A model generated the notes under the pieces. It was given only the letters and a program-made list of their open reading frames with translations, was not told the origin of the DNA and did not search any database. Shown here in pieces: positions 50,111 through 63,000 of a stretch of 64,000 nucleotides of DNA. How positions within the stretch are numbered: position 1 is the first letter of the stretch; every line of letters starts with the position of its first letter. The position numbers were made by a program, and so were the translations under genes. Source of the stretch: Calliopsis andreniformis (lineage: Eukaryota > Arthropoda > Insecta > Hymenoptera > Andrenidae); the NCBI RefSeq assembly GCF_051401765.1, contig NC_135071.1:12750961-12814960 (forward strand). Reading direction: 5' to 3'.

Positions 50111-51829
50111 GATGCTTCAGTTACAATGGTAAAAAGAATAGGTGTTCGCCTTTGAGTGAGCACAAGTTCAAACGTGGAGCAGGTAAATGTTACTAACCTA
50201 TCAGTCCATTATTATTGAATAAAGCTAGAAAAATGAATAAGTGATTATTGTTTCTGTGAATTATATCTTTCTGAAAACCTTTCATTTTAATACTCCTATA
50301 AAAATAAACATACGTCAGTTTTGATAGTTCTAGTGTTAAAACACTCAAGAATAAATCACTCTTCATGTTCAATTTTAGAAAATTGCAATTGGGAAAACAG
50401 ATATATTTTACATTAGTTTTCCTTAAAGGAAACTAATCTTTAAAATAAGAGACATAGTTAAATATCTATATATTTCAAACAAATCTAAAATAAATTAAGT
50501 TTAAACCTAATATATAAATAAAAGAGAAGAAACAGTTTTATTAGATAAAACTTATCGATAATACTCTAATTGTTCCAAAGAATCTAGCATAATCTACTTG
50601 ACTTCAGCATTAAACACTTTCCCCTGCCTTTGATAGCAAACGAGATAATTAGGTGTCCTGTTCCTAATGAAGCATCCTGTGTAATTAACGTTGTTGAATT
50701 TAATGATGCAGCGTTAAGTTCACTCGGGTTATTAATAGTATTGGTTGCCAATAATTGGTTTAACTGATAACTGATTCTGTCAAACCCGTCTCTGACATTT
50801 AATTATTGGTGTAAACTGTCGCAAAATGATGTATGTTCGCTATCTTGTTACGATAGAATTCTCTTAAAATGTGGTTCTAATTCTATTTGACGTGAGCTGC
50901 ATCGCTGTAATTTCAAAAACGATTTATTTAAAATAAAAATAATTCATCAATAACTCTTTCAAATCCTATTATAGATAATGTTAGAGAGATGAATGAATCT
51001 TGAATGCAATGTGCAGCTAGATAACTTGATATACCCTTATAATTAATCACACACGCCACATTTTTTCGTATTTTCTGTATGCTTATACTTATATCGCTGC
51101 ATCTTCGTGTCACTGGTAAATGGAAACATAATTAGAACCATACATACGTCATAAAAATTCGCGTAATCTTTCCTCCAAGTATCTATCTTGCTAATGATAA
51201 ACGTATCATCGACCACACGGAAAGTACACTTAATCGCGAAACCCTCTATCGTGAGTAATGATATGGACAATTATTATCACCCCGCTGTATCACTCTGACG
51301 CAACTCCACACGACCGCTTGTTTAATGTAATTATTTCGTATTTAGTTCAGCATGTACTACAGCAATGAACAATTTATATTATTACGTTAAATCCAGCTCG
51401 GAGACGACAGTACTCCAACCCACCTTCTTCATTCATTTCATTTACATTTAACACCATAATTGTGTAATTACTTTGCACGAGCATTTCCGCAACAAATTTA
51501 TGCGATCGCGAACCGAGATAAAATACTACAGAGCCGAACGCTATTAAGGATTTCTTATTACCTGAAATAACGACATTAATAGCAGCTTCATACAGCAAAA
51601 TGCTCAGCGTGCCTCGGTACAGGCCTGTACTTAATTTCGCGCTCAAAAAGAAACGAAAGAAAGACACTTAATAACACACACGATTATAGTAAACATCACG
51701 ACAAAAGTGCAGCAAAAAATTCCCCAGTATCTCCTGCATTAAATGGCCTCCACTATAACCTCCACTATCTCAATCGAATACAACAAAACAATCACGTCCA
51801 GTTCGTGCGCAAGAATAGCCAACGAGCTC

Positions 51830-52500
51830 CGAGAGCCGAATCACTTGCAAATTAGAGAACGGGGCGACAACCTGAGCAAAAGGCATACTCGGAATCGGAA
51901 TTAGCGCGGAATGCCCGACGGGGGTTATCTCGGGACACGTGAATTTCATCGTGAACGTCCATAGAATGCCTATCCTGACAATATCATCGTAGAAAGTGTT
52001 CTAAGAATCGATTGCAAGAGTTCAACGTACGAGCCAGCGTTAAACTAGGGATCCAGCCGCGAAATGTAGCGAGGGAATGAGCTAAAGTCCAACAACGATC
52101 GATTGGAAGATTCACAGTGGCTAGGGCGCTCTGTTTGGGATTCGATCCTCGTACGCGATGGAAACTGCGCCTCGAGTCGCCTGGCTCCTGTGGTTTCGTC
52201 ATTTTTTCACTATGCTTCGCGCAAATATTACAGGCCTAGGCCAGGAAACTTTCTCGCCTGCGAAAATAGAACGAAATGCTTGCTAGCTATCTATGCCTTT
52301 GCTTATTCTTTGTTTGCAGAGTGCTCGACGACGTCGGATCGAGAATATAAAATGCGATTCGAATTGGATCCAGGGCGCAGCGATACCGAGCAAATGTTCC
52401 TAGACTCCGCGCTGCTTCGGAGGGTTTTATCGTATTACATTTACATTCTGCTACGACAACCGCGTAAAGCGTACCTCCGGCAGGGGAATTAATTTGGATA
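51830..52500. other. Balanced-composition intron block
   Basis: CpG-containing unique sequence. A 129-residue plus-strand frame (52103-52492) is open, but it overlaps minus-strand frames of similar length and shows no domain. Likely non-coding; possibly regulatory. Confidence 0.2.
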
Positions 52501-53150
52501 CTGAAAACGAGGGAAGTTAATTTTATATCTTCTGGCAAGTTCCGAATGTGGTAGGAAATTTTCGTTACTAAACTTGCGAATTCCCAGAGGCACGTGGAAG
52601 TTAACCTTCCTGCGCGTTCGGTTAGAGATTATTCCTTCTCCTTTTTTCCCTTTTTTGAAGTTCTGAAGTATGCTTTAGTGCAGGGAGTTGGAAAAGTTTT
52701 TGAATAAAAGACTAGGTGTTAGATATTTTTAGGTTTTGGGAGCTGAGAGCTAAAACTGAGAGTATCATGTAAGTAGATACTTGTAGAATGAAATATGTTT
52801 CCATAAATTCTTTATTAAAGAGTTGTGCTCAATTAGAAAATTGGAAAAAATCGATTTTTAGGTTTTGAAATTTTCTGTAGACGTATCTACGTGTCGTAAC
52901 ATGTGGAGAATATTGTCTGCGAAGGGTTTATGATATAGACCTGAAATTAATGATTCTGTAAGTTAAAAAATGAACACTTTCTTTAAGTGGAACTTGTTTT
53001 GAAATTCTAAATATTTGAAAATTACTGTATCGACTCAATTCAAATTTTATAGGCTTATTTTAGGTAATAAGAAGTAGTTCTAGATCCAAGGATATTTTTC
53101 TATATGTAGTTTCCTCCAGAAATATTTTCTTTATTTAAATACGTATTTGC

Positions 53151-53385
53151 TAAGTTGCAAAATGACCCAAGTCACATATGTTTGTTCTCAAGATACTAGC
53201 ATTTAAAGTTTTCAATTTCAATATTACCTCATGGACTTGTATCTTCTTAAACTTTTATTTTTAAGTAAAAAGATTCTACTAATGTCCTTTCTTCGTATTG
53301 CAAATCTAAATTCTATATTCCACACCTAAATTAAGTCTTTAACTCAAATTTTGAACAAGACAACCTAATTCCTTATTACATACAT
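53151..53385. mobile_element. Family B element, diverged copy
   Basis: Aligns with 7522-7762: CCAAGTCACATATG near the left end, TCATGGACTTGTATCTTC in the body, AACTCAAATTTTG near the right. Both ends are degraded. Confidence 0.6.
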
Positions 53386-53579
53386 ATGTCCATTCTATTA
53401 GATACTGTTACCCAATATACACTAATTCTACACCAATTTATTCTTCATCCATATTTACTTCAGCATGATATTAGCTGCTCATATTTAACAGGATAGCTTC
53501 TTCATTTTATTCTTCAATATTTAACGAATAATGAAGAATATACACTCTTCTACCAAGGTATGGTCCCATACATTTAACC

Positions 53580-54200
53580 TCTGTGTAGGTCTTCTTCCTC
53601 TACAGCCACAGCCATCCCTCATCCTCTCTCAGTGTCGACTCGTTTCGCGAACAGTGTTTCATTACACCTCCCCGCCGTTCTACAATTGAACCTGCAGGAG
53701 CAAAGGGTCCCCTAATTCGAGCACCTCGGCGAATGCCAGCGAGGAAACGAGGCGTCGCGAAGGCAGGGATCGAGGATTTCACGAAAGTCGGGGATCGAAG
53801 GGCAAATCTGGCTAAAGAATGCGGCTGGTCCGACGACAGAGGAACGTTGGAGGATCGAAGCTCGGGAGGCAGCCGACCTCGAGGCCCAGTCGCGAAGTAA
53901 AGCAGGAGCGAGGTAAGCCAGACCAGAGTAGAAGCATTGTCGGGCCGGCGAAATACCTACAATCGATAGCATGCGAGTTCGATCCTCGACTACGGTCGGC
54001 GAGTCAAAGCAGCTTGCACTGGCGAATGATGCGTGGAATGCAATGGGCGCGCCACGGGGTGGTGTTCTCCTCCACCCTCTCCCTCCCTCGCCCTTCGCCC
54101 TCGCCGCGTTCCTTCTTCATCCGCTCCTTCTGTCTCTTCGACTACACGGCCCTGAAGAACTCGCTTGAATATTAGCACGACGCTGATCAAACTTCAAACC
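53580..54200. promoter_or_regulatory. CpG-rich island
   Basis: CpG-dense unique block with a pyrimidine tract (54065-54140). Several 60-118 residue frames overlap on both strands, a sign of bias rather than coding. Candidate regulatory sequence. Confidence 0.2.
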
Positions 54201-54284
54201 CTATTTACACGTGGCCAGTGATGGCGACTGAAACGTTTCGAATTTGTACATAGGATGAAGCTTCGAAACACGTTCGAAGCTTTA

Positions 54285-54560
54285 GAGGTCTTGACAGTTT
54301 TGATAGTTTTGGAAGTTTTAGAAAATTCGAGAGATCTTGAGAAGTGGGTAATAATTCAATATCTTAGCAGGATTTTCAGTGTGTACCTATGTGCTGTTAG
54401 CAGAAAGTATTAAAGAGAGTTTGAAAAGTTTCAGCTGTCTTGAAAGACTTTTAAGAGTTTTATACTTCGAATTATGTTTGAAGTGTTTCAAATAATCTTC
54501 ATAGTCTTGAAAAACTTCGAATCGATTCGAAGTTGAGATTCGAACTCCTATCGCTACACG
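54285..54560. repeat. Degenerate TTTTGA/TCTTGA-rich sequence
   Basis: Repeated variants of AGTTTTGAAGTTTT and TCTTGAAAAACTTCGAA without a fixed period. Low complexity, non-coding. Confidence 0.4.
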
Positions 54561-55540
54561 TGCTAGGGAATATAAGAGCTAGTATAACGGGAAGTACAGG
54601 GAAGTCTAAGCCTACACGACCGACAATTTTATTGATCTAACTAAAGATTACTAAATGATTACTGTAACCGCCTGGTCTTTCTTGGATGCAATACCAATAA
54701 TGAATGAATTTGAATGGAATAACCTAGTTGCTGATCAGAACCTAACTCCTCATCAGTTTAGTATTTAAAAATATATATGAAATTTATTTTGATACAAATT
54801 TATTCCAAATAATTAATAAATAATTGTTACCTATTTTAATATTTATAGGTGAAACTTAATATCGAGTAGTGAGACATAATTAAAGTGACCAGCTATTGCT
54901 CTCTTTATATATTTTACTTTAACAACTGAATTATGATTTAATAAATTTAATTAGTATTATTTTCGTACTTTCTTCGATAACGAATTGAAGTTAACACATA
55001 GATTTATATGAATAAGAAAAAATTTTTCGGATTTTTAATTTTTTCATGTATACGTTAGGAAAATTATGGTTCTTAATTTGATGTCATAAATTCTTTACTT
55101 TGAATTGCGATTATTATTGAGCAGGGTTTTCACGTTCACAATACAGTCGTCTCACTTTATGGAAGCAGAATTCTTTATGACTTAAAAGATCCCTCTTTAC
55201 CGACACCTTCTCACCTTACGATCGCGTTCTTATGAGAGTTTATCACCGGACATCCCAAGTTTAGAGCTAGTGTACTTAGACTTTAGAGGATCGTGATTCT
55301 AGATGCTCGAAAAGTGATGCAGCTGGCGAGAATGGAAAGAACGCTACGTACTCGATACGATAGTATTGTGATTTAGAATACAATTTTGATATAAAAATTG
55401 GTTTAATAAAAATGAATTTAATGACAGTAACGCACAGGAATTATGATAACAGGAGTTTTTCAATTTTCGAATATAAAACCACTGGTTCTCCAAATAATGA
55501 AGAGAAATTAAAAAATGCAAAATTTTGAAACTTTGGTTAT

Positions 55541-56055
55541 TTCAATATTTGAATCTTTGAATGTTTGAATGTTTGAATGTTTGAATATTTGAATCTTTGA
55601 ATATTTGAATGTTTGAATGTTTGAATGTTTGAATGTTTGAATGTTTGAATGTTTGAATGTTTGAATGTTTGAATGTTTGAATGTTTGAATGTTTGAATCT
55701 TTGAATCTTTGAATCTTTGAATCTTTGAATCTTTGAATCTTTGAATATTTGAATCTTTGAATATTTGAATCTTTGAATCATTGAATCATTGAATCTTTGA
55801 ATATTTGAATATCTGAATATCTGAATATCTGAATATCTGAATATCTGAATATCTGAATATCTGAATATCTGAATATTTGAATATCTGAATATGTGAATAT
55901 TTGAATATTTGAATATTTGAATATTTGAACATTTGAACATTTGAATATTTGAATATTTGAATATTTGAGTATTTGAATATTTGAATATTTGAATATTTGA
56001 ATATTTGAATATTTGGATATTCAAATATTTGAATATATTTCGATGTTTGAATATC
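55541..56055. repeat. Octamer satellite array (NTTTGAAT, about 62 units)
   Basis: Uninterrupted 8-bp array with sub-blocks: GTTTGAAT (about 55605-55698), CTTTGAAT (55699-55745), ATCTGAAT (55811-55879) and ATTTGAAT elsewhere. It ends in a palindromic GATATTCAAATATTTGAATA. Because the unit lacks stops on the minus strand, it creates a 198-residue open frame (IQIFKYSN-like repeats) that I do not regard as a gene. Confidence 0.95.
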
Positions 56056-57867
56056 CCAAAATTTTTAGCTTTGAACTTGCTCGCACCGAGGAAGTTAAAA
56101 AATAGTAGTGAGAATGCTAGGCGTAGCCATGAGCTCACGTTTCAATAGTCTTCTACCACGTCAAGTTGATGTTCTCAAAGATATCGGAGATCTACACACA
56201 GTGCATTACCGTTCGAAGATCGTTTTCTAATTAAGATATTGTTACACTGAGCTCATCTTCCCCAGACGCTAGGCAAATGAATCGACTCCTACAGGAATCA
56301 GCTGTTTATCTCCATATCTATCAGCCAACTAAATTGCAGTACACAGACCGCGATTATACGCGTGTATACGAACCAGACGTATTACGTTTCACGTTTAATT
56401 AGCCTACCCGACTCAATGCTATGTAAATGCACGTATGCAAATTAAACAATAATCTCTCAACTATCGAATTTCAATTAATTAATGGTCGTTAAAGTGAGAA
56501 TTATGTTGGCTCGTTGAATTCTCTGTTTCGACGCGTACAATTATTTCGACAATATGTACAGTCATTGATTCATCTTTAACACTGGAACCACCAATAATCA
56601 ACCTATACCTACCTCTATTAAAAAGGTCACACTATCAGATATTTTAAATAGTATCTACTTATTTAAGGTGAATAATGTTCCTTCATAAAGTAAAAACAAT
56701 TATTGAGTACTTAAACATAAGTCACAGAACTATAGATAATACCCATTTCCTCTTATCAATATATTTTTAGTAAATTATTTTTCCAAGCAAATGAGTCAAA
56801 CATTTCTAATAAAAATCCTCGTCTGTTCACTCCTGAACGTTCCAAAGAAAATCATCTGATCGACTATAATATCGTGAAACTGTATCCACTACGCGATCTC
56901 GTAATTCTAACCAACATTTGGATAATTTCTGAACATATTCACACTTTCGTCGCGATATCAATGGCGCACCTGTAGACTATGTATCTCTTCAACGTACCTA
57001 AACTTGAGGAACGTTTGTTCTTGCACTCTATGAATATTCGTGCAGGTCCAGATGTCTCCGCTGGGAAATACAAATGTTTGCGAACGTTCGAAACCATTTC
57101 GCGCGTTCATTGTTAGGGAATACGCGACCCCGAGTTTGCGAATCTGCAATTTATGGAAGGGAACCTCCAACGAATTTTCTGGGAAAAAATTGTAAAAAGT
57201 TTTTACGACTTTGTTAACACACGAAATCAGACTGGTTACTTTTTTTTAGATAATTATACCGAGATAAGCACAGCATTCAAGTTTCATTTATGATACTATC
57301 GTTTCACTTTGATAATCAGCTTTTCCTGGGCGAATAAGTGAATTTAATAAACATAATGTACCGAGATCCAGCGAGAAAATCTTTTTATGCTTTAAAATTC
57401 TATGCCTTTGTCTGTCCACAATTAAAAGTACAGCTTTTGAAGTTAATAAAAAGTAAGAGAACAATGTCCCTTAAATAAGTAAACAGAACGTGACTCGGCG
57501 ATATGAAAAATGTTACAACTGCGAGCATATCCAAGCGGCGAAAATTCCACGGCCATCTCTATCGCGTCATTTTGAATCAGAATAACAAAGTCATACGTAA
57601 TTCCCGGGCGAAACAAAGCATCACGATTTACGCTACGTTCACCACCATGAATATAACAATCGGAAAACAATCCTCTGCCCTTTTACTGGCCGACATTGCG
57701 TGCACGTGACATTTGGAAAATCGTGACACGTGTGTATAAAATATAAAAGAATAAATGACGACGAATCACACTTTCGAGGACAGCCCAGGTTCCACAGAAT
57801 GATCAAAAAATTGAGACTTTAAAGCCTGCAGTATTCGATAGATTCAAACAACGATACGATATTTTTG

Positions 57868-57935
57868 TGATTGTAAGGCAAAACAACTTATGTCGTTTAC
57901 GAAAAATTTGAATTGAGGTCTTAATTGAGATCTAG
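57868..57935. repeat. Family B terminal fragment, inverted orientation
   Basis: TTGTAAGGCAAAACAACTTA and GAGGTCTTAATTGAGATCTA match the reverse complement of the right end of 7522-7762. Confidence 0.6.
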
Positions 57936-58249
57936 TAGCATGGTGGTATATTTTTGTTCCACTAATAATTAGAAAAAGAGAGAGAAATTTTTAGAAACTT
58001 ATTTCAAGTGTAAACAATGTTCAAAAAGAATAATTAATATTCTAGGTTTTCAATCTACTACAATTTTTAACTAGCAATAGGTATCTCTATAAGCTCACTC
58101 TTTGTACGAATGTTTCACTCCAAAAAGTTCTGCTACAAATATTAAAAAGTCGCTGTGTACTCAAAAAAGATTGGCTTAGAATAACCACGTTGAGTCAACA
58201 TTTCTCATTCAATTGGACAACTTGCAAGACTTGTGAATATTTAAACCTC

Positions 58250-58740
58250 CATCTTGTCACCCTGGACAAACCGAGGCCAGCTGCTGGTAACATTTACGAG
58301 AATCAGAACCACGCAAATCACTATCCTCTTGCTAAGAGGGCAACCATCCTGCCAGGTTCCCGTGGATCTCGAATATTCTTTTCCATGCACGTATGACGAC
58401 ACGACGTCGGTGCACCAAATTGAATTCGACTACGAATTCCTCAGCGGGCGACTCCAACCCTCTGCTGAAGTGAAATGCCGTGCCAGAACCGCTGGAACGG
58501 TCGAAATGGCCTTTTGTAATGACTGGTTCGAGGGAGGGTTGAGGGAGGAGCAAGTGCTCGAATCAAGAAAGCCTTGGAATACCATGAAATAATAATGAAG
58601 AATTTTAATTGTCACGCTACGGACCCGAGATAAGCGATATAACGCGTGCTCCGTGGGAACCAGCGCACTTTAACCGAATCTAATCGAGGGGCATTCCTTT
58701 GAATGCGATCGAGAGCCCCTCGCGACGATTCCATCGAAAT
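58250..58740. other. Balanced-composition block with an unrecognised 112-codon frame
   Basis: A plus-strand frame at 58254-58592 is open with no bias-driven repeats and four Cys residues, but I recognise no family and no clear splice context. A shorter minus-strand frame overlaps it. Probably non-coding; listed so that it can be checked. Confidence 0.2.
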
Positions 58741-60031
58741 ATTCTCGGAAGCTGCAGGCTACTTTATAAATAATTCATTATCTCTTAACGATCCTCTGCA
58801 GAGATCTAGCCAGCTAATTGCACGTCAAAGTGCCTGCCGAGCTCCTTTTATTTTTCAACAAATCATTTTGGTATTAAGTTCAATTGTATCGAGGGGTTCG
58901 AACTTAGCACGCGACGAAAGTAAAGCCTGATGATTATGTAAGAAAGTATCAGACTTCGAACATTTATTGCTTCTTGTTAGCATATTTTTACATGTATATG
59001 CGTATCGCTAGGAACAGTTGAATGATTATTCAACGTTCCCATGCGCATGTTCGGTTCTCGGGAAGATTTGAAAATGCACGAAATATCTATGCAAAATTCT
59101 AGTTTTAATCGCTCAGCGTCGCTTATCTCTCCAGGCTCGCAATCGTGCCGACGTTTCACGCACGTTCTTTTTTTTCGTGCATGCTCGCGATTCTGGACGA
59201 GATATTTCGCTTTTTTCCTTCTTCATTTCGCTCGCCATACGGAACAGCCTGCGATATAATTTTAGTGGAAGTTCGCGGCGGACCACACCTCTTCAACTTT
59301 CTCATTTGCCTATGTTTCTCGCGGACAATGGCCCCACAATTATTTCGGGGAGTGTGAAAATAAGCTATGATTAAAAATAAATAATATGTTTTGTAACCTC
59401 GTGGAATTCAAATTCTTTCTAAGTAGAATTGCATTGGTGAGTTGAAGAGCAGTGGAAATTCAAAATTAGTAATTTTAAATGATTTTTAAGCTGCATATAT
59501 CTGGATTCCAGAGAGAGTGTATTAAGTCCCACAGAGAATAAAAGGGCTTAATATATACACTTTGGCTTTCAGGTTCTGTTATGCGAAATGCAAAGAATTA
59601 CATTTTTGATCAAATATCTCAAAATGTGGTTTCTGGATTTGTACTCTTTTTCAACTTAATGATTCAACTGGTCTCACACGATAAGATACTTTTATAATGC
59701 TTTTTAGCTTAAGATCACTATTTACTGTACTTGTGTATTTAAAAATCAAAGTTGAGTGTCACTGAAATATAATTGCAGAATTTATTTAAAATTCAAGTAA
59801 AGGTACTGACTGCTACCAATTACTATATCTACATATTTCACTACTACCTGATGAATATAAGAATTGAAAACGTTTTAAAACAGACCTTTCAGTCGAAAAG
59901 TGAAGAGTGTTCCAAAGCACATATGACAATTAAAACCTTGAGTCGATGAAGATATGTTACAGAGATTAATATAAGTAGCTTAAAACTCATTCTTCCTTTA
60001 ATCTGCCTCTTTGACATGTCTTCCATCCCTC

Positions 60032-60119
60032 AGTATTATTCATGTCCCACGAGAAGTCCCTTGGAAAGCATTGTCCCTAATGCTTTTCAGGAGACTTCTC
60101 GAGGGACACAGATAGTACT
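60032..60119. repeat. 88-bp imperfect hairpin, copy 2
   Basis: CACGAGAAGTCC pairs with the inverse AGACTTCTCGAG, extended by GTCCC/GGGAC and by AGTATTATT/AGTACTT outside. The loop side AAAGCATTGTCCCTAATG corresponds to the reverse complement of copy 1 (42746-42830). Confidence 0.75.
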
Positions 60120-60249
60120 TCTCCATTCTCTAATCAGACAAAATGAGAAAACACTACCAGTTGTATTTACCAAGAAAACTCAGCTTTCACAAACATCTTA
60201 CATCTCCTGTAGCCTTTGATTCTCTCAAATCCAGCTAACTACTAAAGCT

Positions 60250-60810
60250 AATCTTAAAAATTCCCCAAATTGACACGATCCAGATTCGCCACTGTCGTCG
60301 ATAAATCCAATGGCACTGATAGAAGTCTCAGACGAGGCTCAGAAGTCAAAGTCTGGGAGGACGAAGAGAATAGGGGAGGCAAGGTAGCACCGAGGACCTT
60401 CGCATTGTATGGAGATAAGAGTGGATGAGGAACGAAAGAAGCAAAAGTCAGCGGGAGGAAGGAAGAGAAGGGAAGAAACACTAGGAATAATAATGAGGGA
60501 TTATGATTCCTTTGCTGCGACCGTGGATAAAAAGAGACAATGGCTCCTTTCTCGCTTGTCCAATTACCGGAACGCTCAAGAAAAGCGACTATAGAAGTCT
60601 CTGGGTGCGATCGAGGGTACAGGAAATGAGGTCTATAGGCAATGCCATTCGTACACACAATGCTTTGCATACCTTTCGACCTGGTAATCGATCCAGTTGA
60701 ATCACGGTTGTAATCAGAGACAATTTTACGATGAAAGTACTCAGTGAAACAGGGATAAAGGACTGTGAACCTTGTGATAAGTCTAGCTTCCGGGTCAGGT
60801 CGAGCCACTA
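60250..60810. other. Intron block with a 184-codon minus-strand open frame
   Basis: The minus-strand frame at 60254-60808 is open through a G/A-rich tract (60405-60480), where it translates to a Ser/Phe/Pro-rich low-complexity stretch. No domain, signal peptide or splice context is recognisable. Most likely a composition artefact. Confidence 0.2.
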
Positions 60811-62229
60811 CTGAAAGGTTAAGATAGTTGTATCTAACCTGTTACCTTGCATTTTAATCTCATAGCAAGTGATTTTTTCGTAATGCTATAAGTGCCCGCG
60901 ATTATCACGCACGTGATCTTCAAGAGATTCAAGGGTCACATCACTTAGAGACTTGCAAGAAACTTACAAGTTTGAGAATTTACTTAAAAAGACTATTTAA
61001 TAAAATTTAGAAGTCCTTGAGGATCTCTTTTTAATTTTACATTTTGTTACAAAATAGCGATCGTATGAAGTTGCAGTATGGAATTTCGAAGAAAATATCG
61101 TTTTTGTTTTTTCAAATATCGAACTATAAATAAAATTTTGAAAAGTGAGATCATTAGAAACTTCTATATTTTATCTATTTTAAACATCCATTCGGTTTTT
61201 TATTTTTAGATCCATGGTTTGGACTGTCCATCTACAAATATTTTAAAGAAAAAGCGTTTAATATCGACAGCAATATCTCTTCTAGTTAATAATATTTCTT
61301 TATGAATAATATAGTCAAAAGATATATTTTTTGTGGTAAAACATTTCACAACATTTCACTGTTAGTTTTTGTTTTACACGTTCGAGAACGTGTAAGTGCC
61401 TGTGGATCTCTAAGTAAATGTAACCCCTGAATAATAAATCTGAAAATGAGAGCAATCATCGTGAATAAATTCTCTGGTGACACTAGATTCACTGACCATG
61501 AAAATCATTTCCATGATACTTTATCAAATTATTCTGAAATGTTCTTCCATGCCACTCTGATTTGAGTGGGCAATTTTATTAGGTTACATAACTTGATTAC
61601 ACTTGTCATTGATAGAGAGGGTGAAAATGCTCCCACGCTGACATTTCATTTAATAATAAAATTATTCAAGGGAAAATACGATAATAATCTATCGAAATTG
61701 GCTATCAGTGTACAAATCCTCATCATCTATTCTTCACCGTGACATTTCAAACGTGATGCTGCCTTTAAAATAATTACGAAAACTGATAAGGTATAATTAG
61801 TAGAAAAAATTTATAAATAACAATGTCACAGCTAGATTTGATCTTCATACGAACTAGTAGATACATCCATGAACGTGCAAGAAACCAACAAGGACAAGAG
61901 GCGTGAGCAGAAGAGCTCTCAGATATTCTGCAGTTATACAAGTGTCCAGTTCAGCATCTATTAAAGCATCAATCATTTCTGAACCTTACGATTAGAAAAG
62001 TCTGTCAAACGAATGTAAAAACGCCACACTACACAAACGAGGTTATCTTACGATATTAAATGCATCTCTGATCGCGACACACAAGTCCACCATTCGATCT
62101 TCATCATTAATGGATGACTAGCTACTACCCTCAGCATATCATCAATCATTAATTTATTTAAGCCATTGATAACAGCCTATCTGAGCCCAACCTTTTTCCT
62201 TACCCACATTTACTTTGGCCCAAGCAGTT

Positions 62230-62640
62230 TAATTCTAAGAACCAGTAGCAAGGCAGAAAGTTGAGATCTCACATTCACAAAAAGAACCGTCTGTGTTAAA
62301 GATACCCGCAAAAAAGTGTACGTTCGTAGAGCAACGAGGACTGATTGAATTTTCGCAAGGATTAACAAGAGTGAACATCTGCCACCAAGAAGACTGAGTA
62401 ACGACAGGAACTGCGAGGAGCTGAACCGATCGCAGACAGGTAGACGCGAACATACACAGACAGAGTAGCTCAGAGGACGCGGGGTGAATAATAATGAGAG
62501 ACACGGGGCCGCGAGAACACCACCTCGGGCGTCTTTTCGTAAAAGGGCCGTTAAGGTGCTACCTTAACGACCTCTGAGGCCCCTCAACAGGGTGGGGCCG
62601 TCGCGATGATCGAGAACTGATATACAGTGTTCACTCGTTA
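62230..62640 (-). promoter_or_regulatory. CpG-containing block with a perfect hairpin (candidate promoter or 5' UTR on the minus strand)
   Basis: Balanced composition in AT-rich surroundings. CGTTAAGGT, loop GCT and ACCTTAACG form a perfect hairpin (62549-62569), nested in an outer GGGCC...GGCCC pair. On the minus strand, TCAGT initiator-like motifs occur near 62395. Position upstream of the dally exons would suit an alternative 5' exon, but no coding sequence or clear donor supports this. Confidence 0.2.
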
Positions 62641-62852
62641 TAAGCTCGTCGCCAGATTCGCTGCAGCTCGATATTATTTTAAGTAAATGAGCTTCAACGC
62701 TCTCGCCCACGTTTCTGATAAGACCATAGCGAAGTACCATTAGCTATCTTGGACACGTATCCCTCGCTATTGACACTTATCATATAAAAAGGAATTATTC
62801 GAGGTTTGAATGCAGAGTTTCTGGAATTGGAAACGGGGAATGAAAGCAAATA

Positions 62853-63000
62853 TACGGGGTGGCTCACGTAATTGTAACGAGCTATATCTTTATTTTGGTT
62901 GAAGTTAGAAAAAATGTTAGAGGGGTAAGATGAATGGCTTCTAAAGGACTATAAATCGTTTTTCCCTAGGTGGAGGGGTAGCCTTCGTGTGAAGGTCATT
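62853..63000. repeat. Possible interspersed repeat starting ACGGGGTGGCTCACGTAA
   Basis: The GGGTGGC..CACGTAA start and the AGGGGTAGCC segment resemble dispersed sequences I associate with hymenopteran genomes. No second full copy is in the window, so this rests on recall rather than comparison. Confidence 0.3.

Noticed and set aside
51374..51667. Minus-strand frame with a possible splice donor (TCAG then GTAATAAG)
   Set aside because: The translated segment shows no glypican resemblance and the acceptor context is weak.
55542..56138. 198-residue minus-strand ORF
   Set aside because: It is the translation of an 8-bp satellite whose unit lacks stops; the repeating Ile/Phe/Lys/Tyr/Asn pattern follows directly from the DNA repeat.
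60254..60808. 184-residue minus-strand ORF
   Set aside because: Ser/Phe/Pro-rich low complexity from a purine tract; no domain, no splice context, no codon-like pattern.
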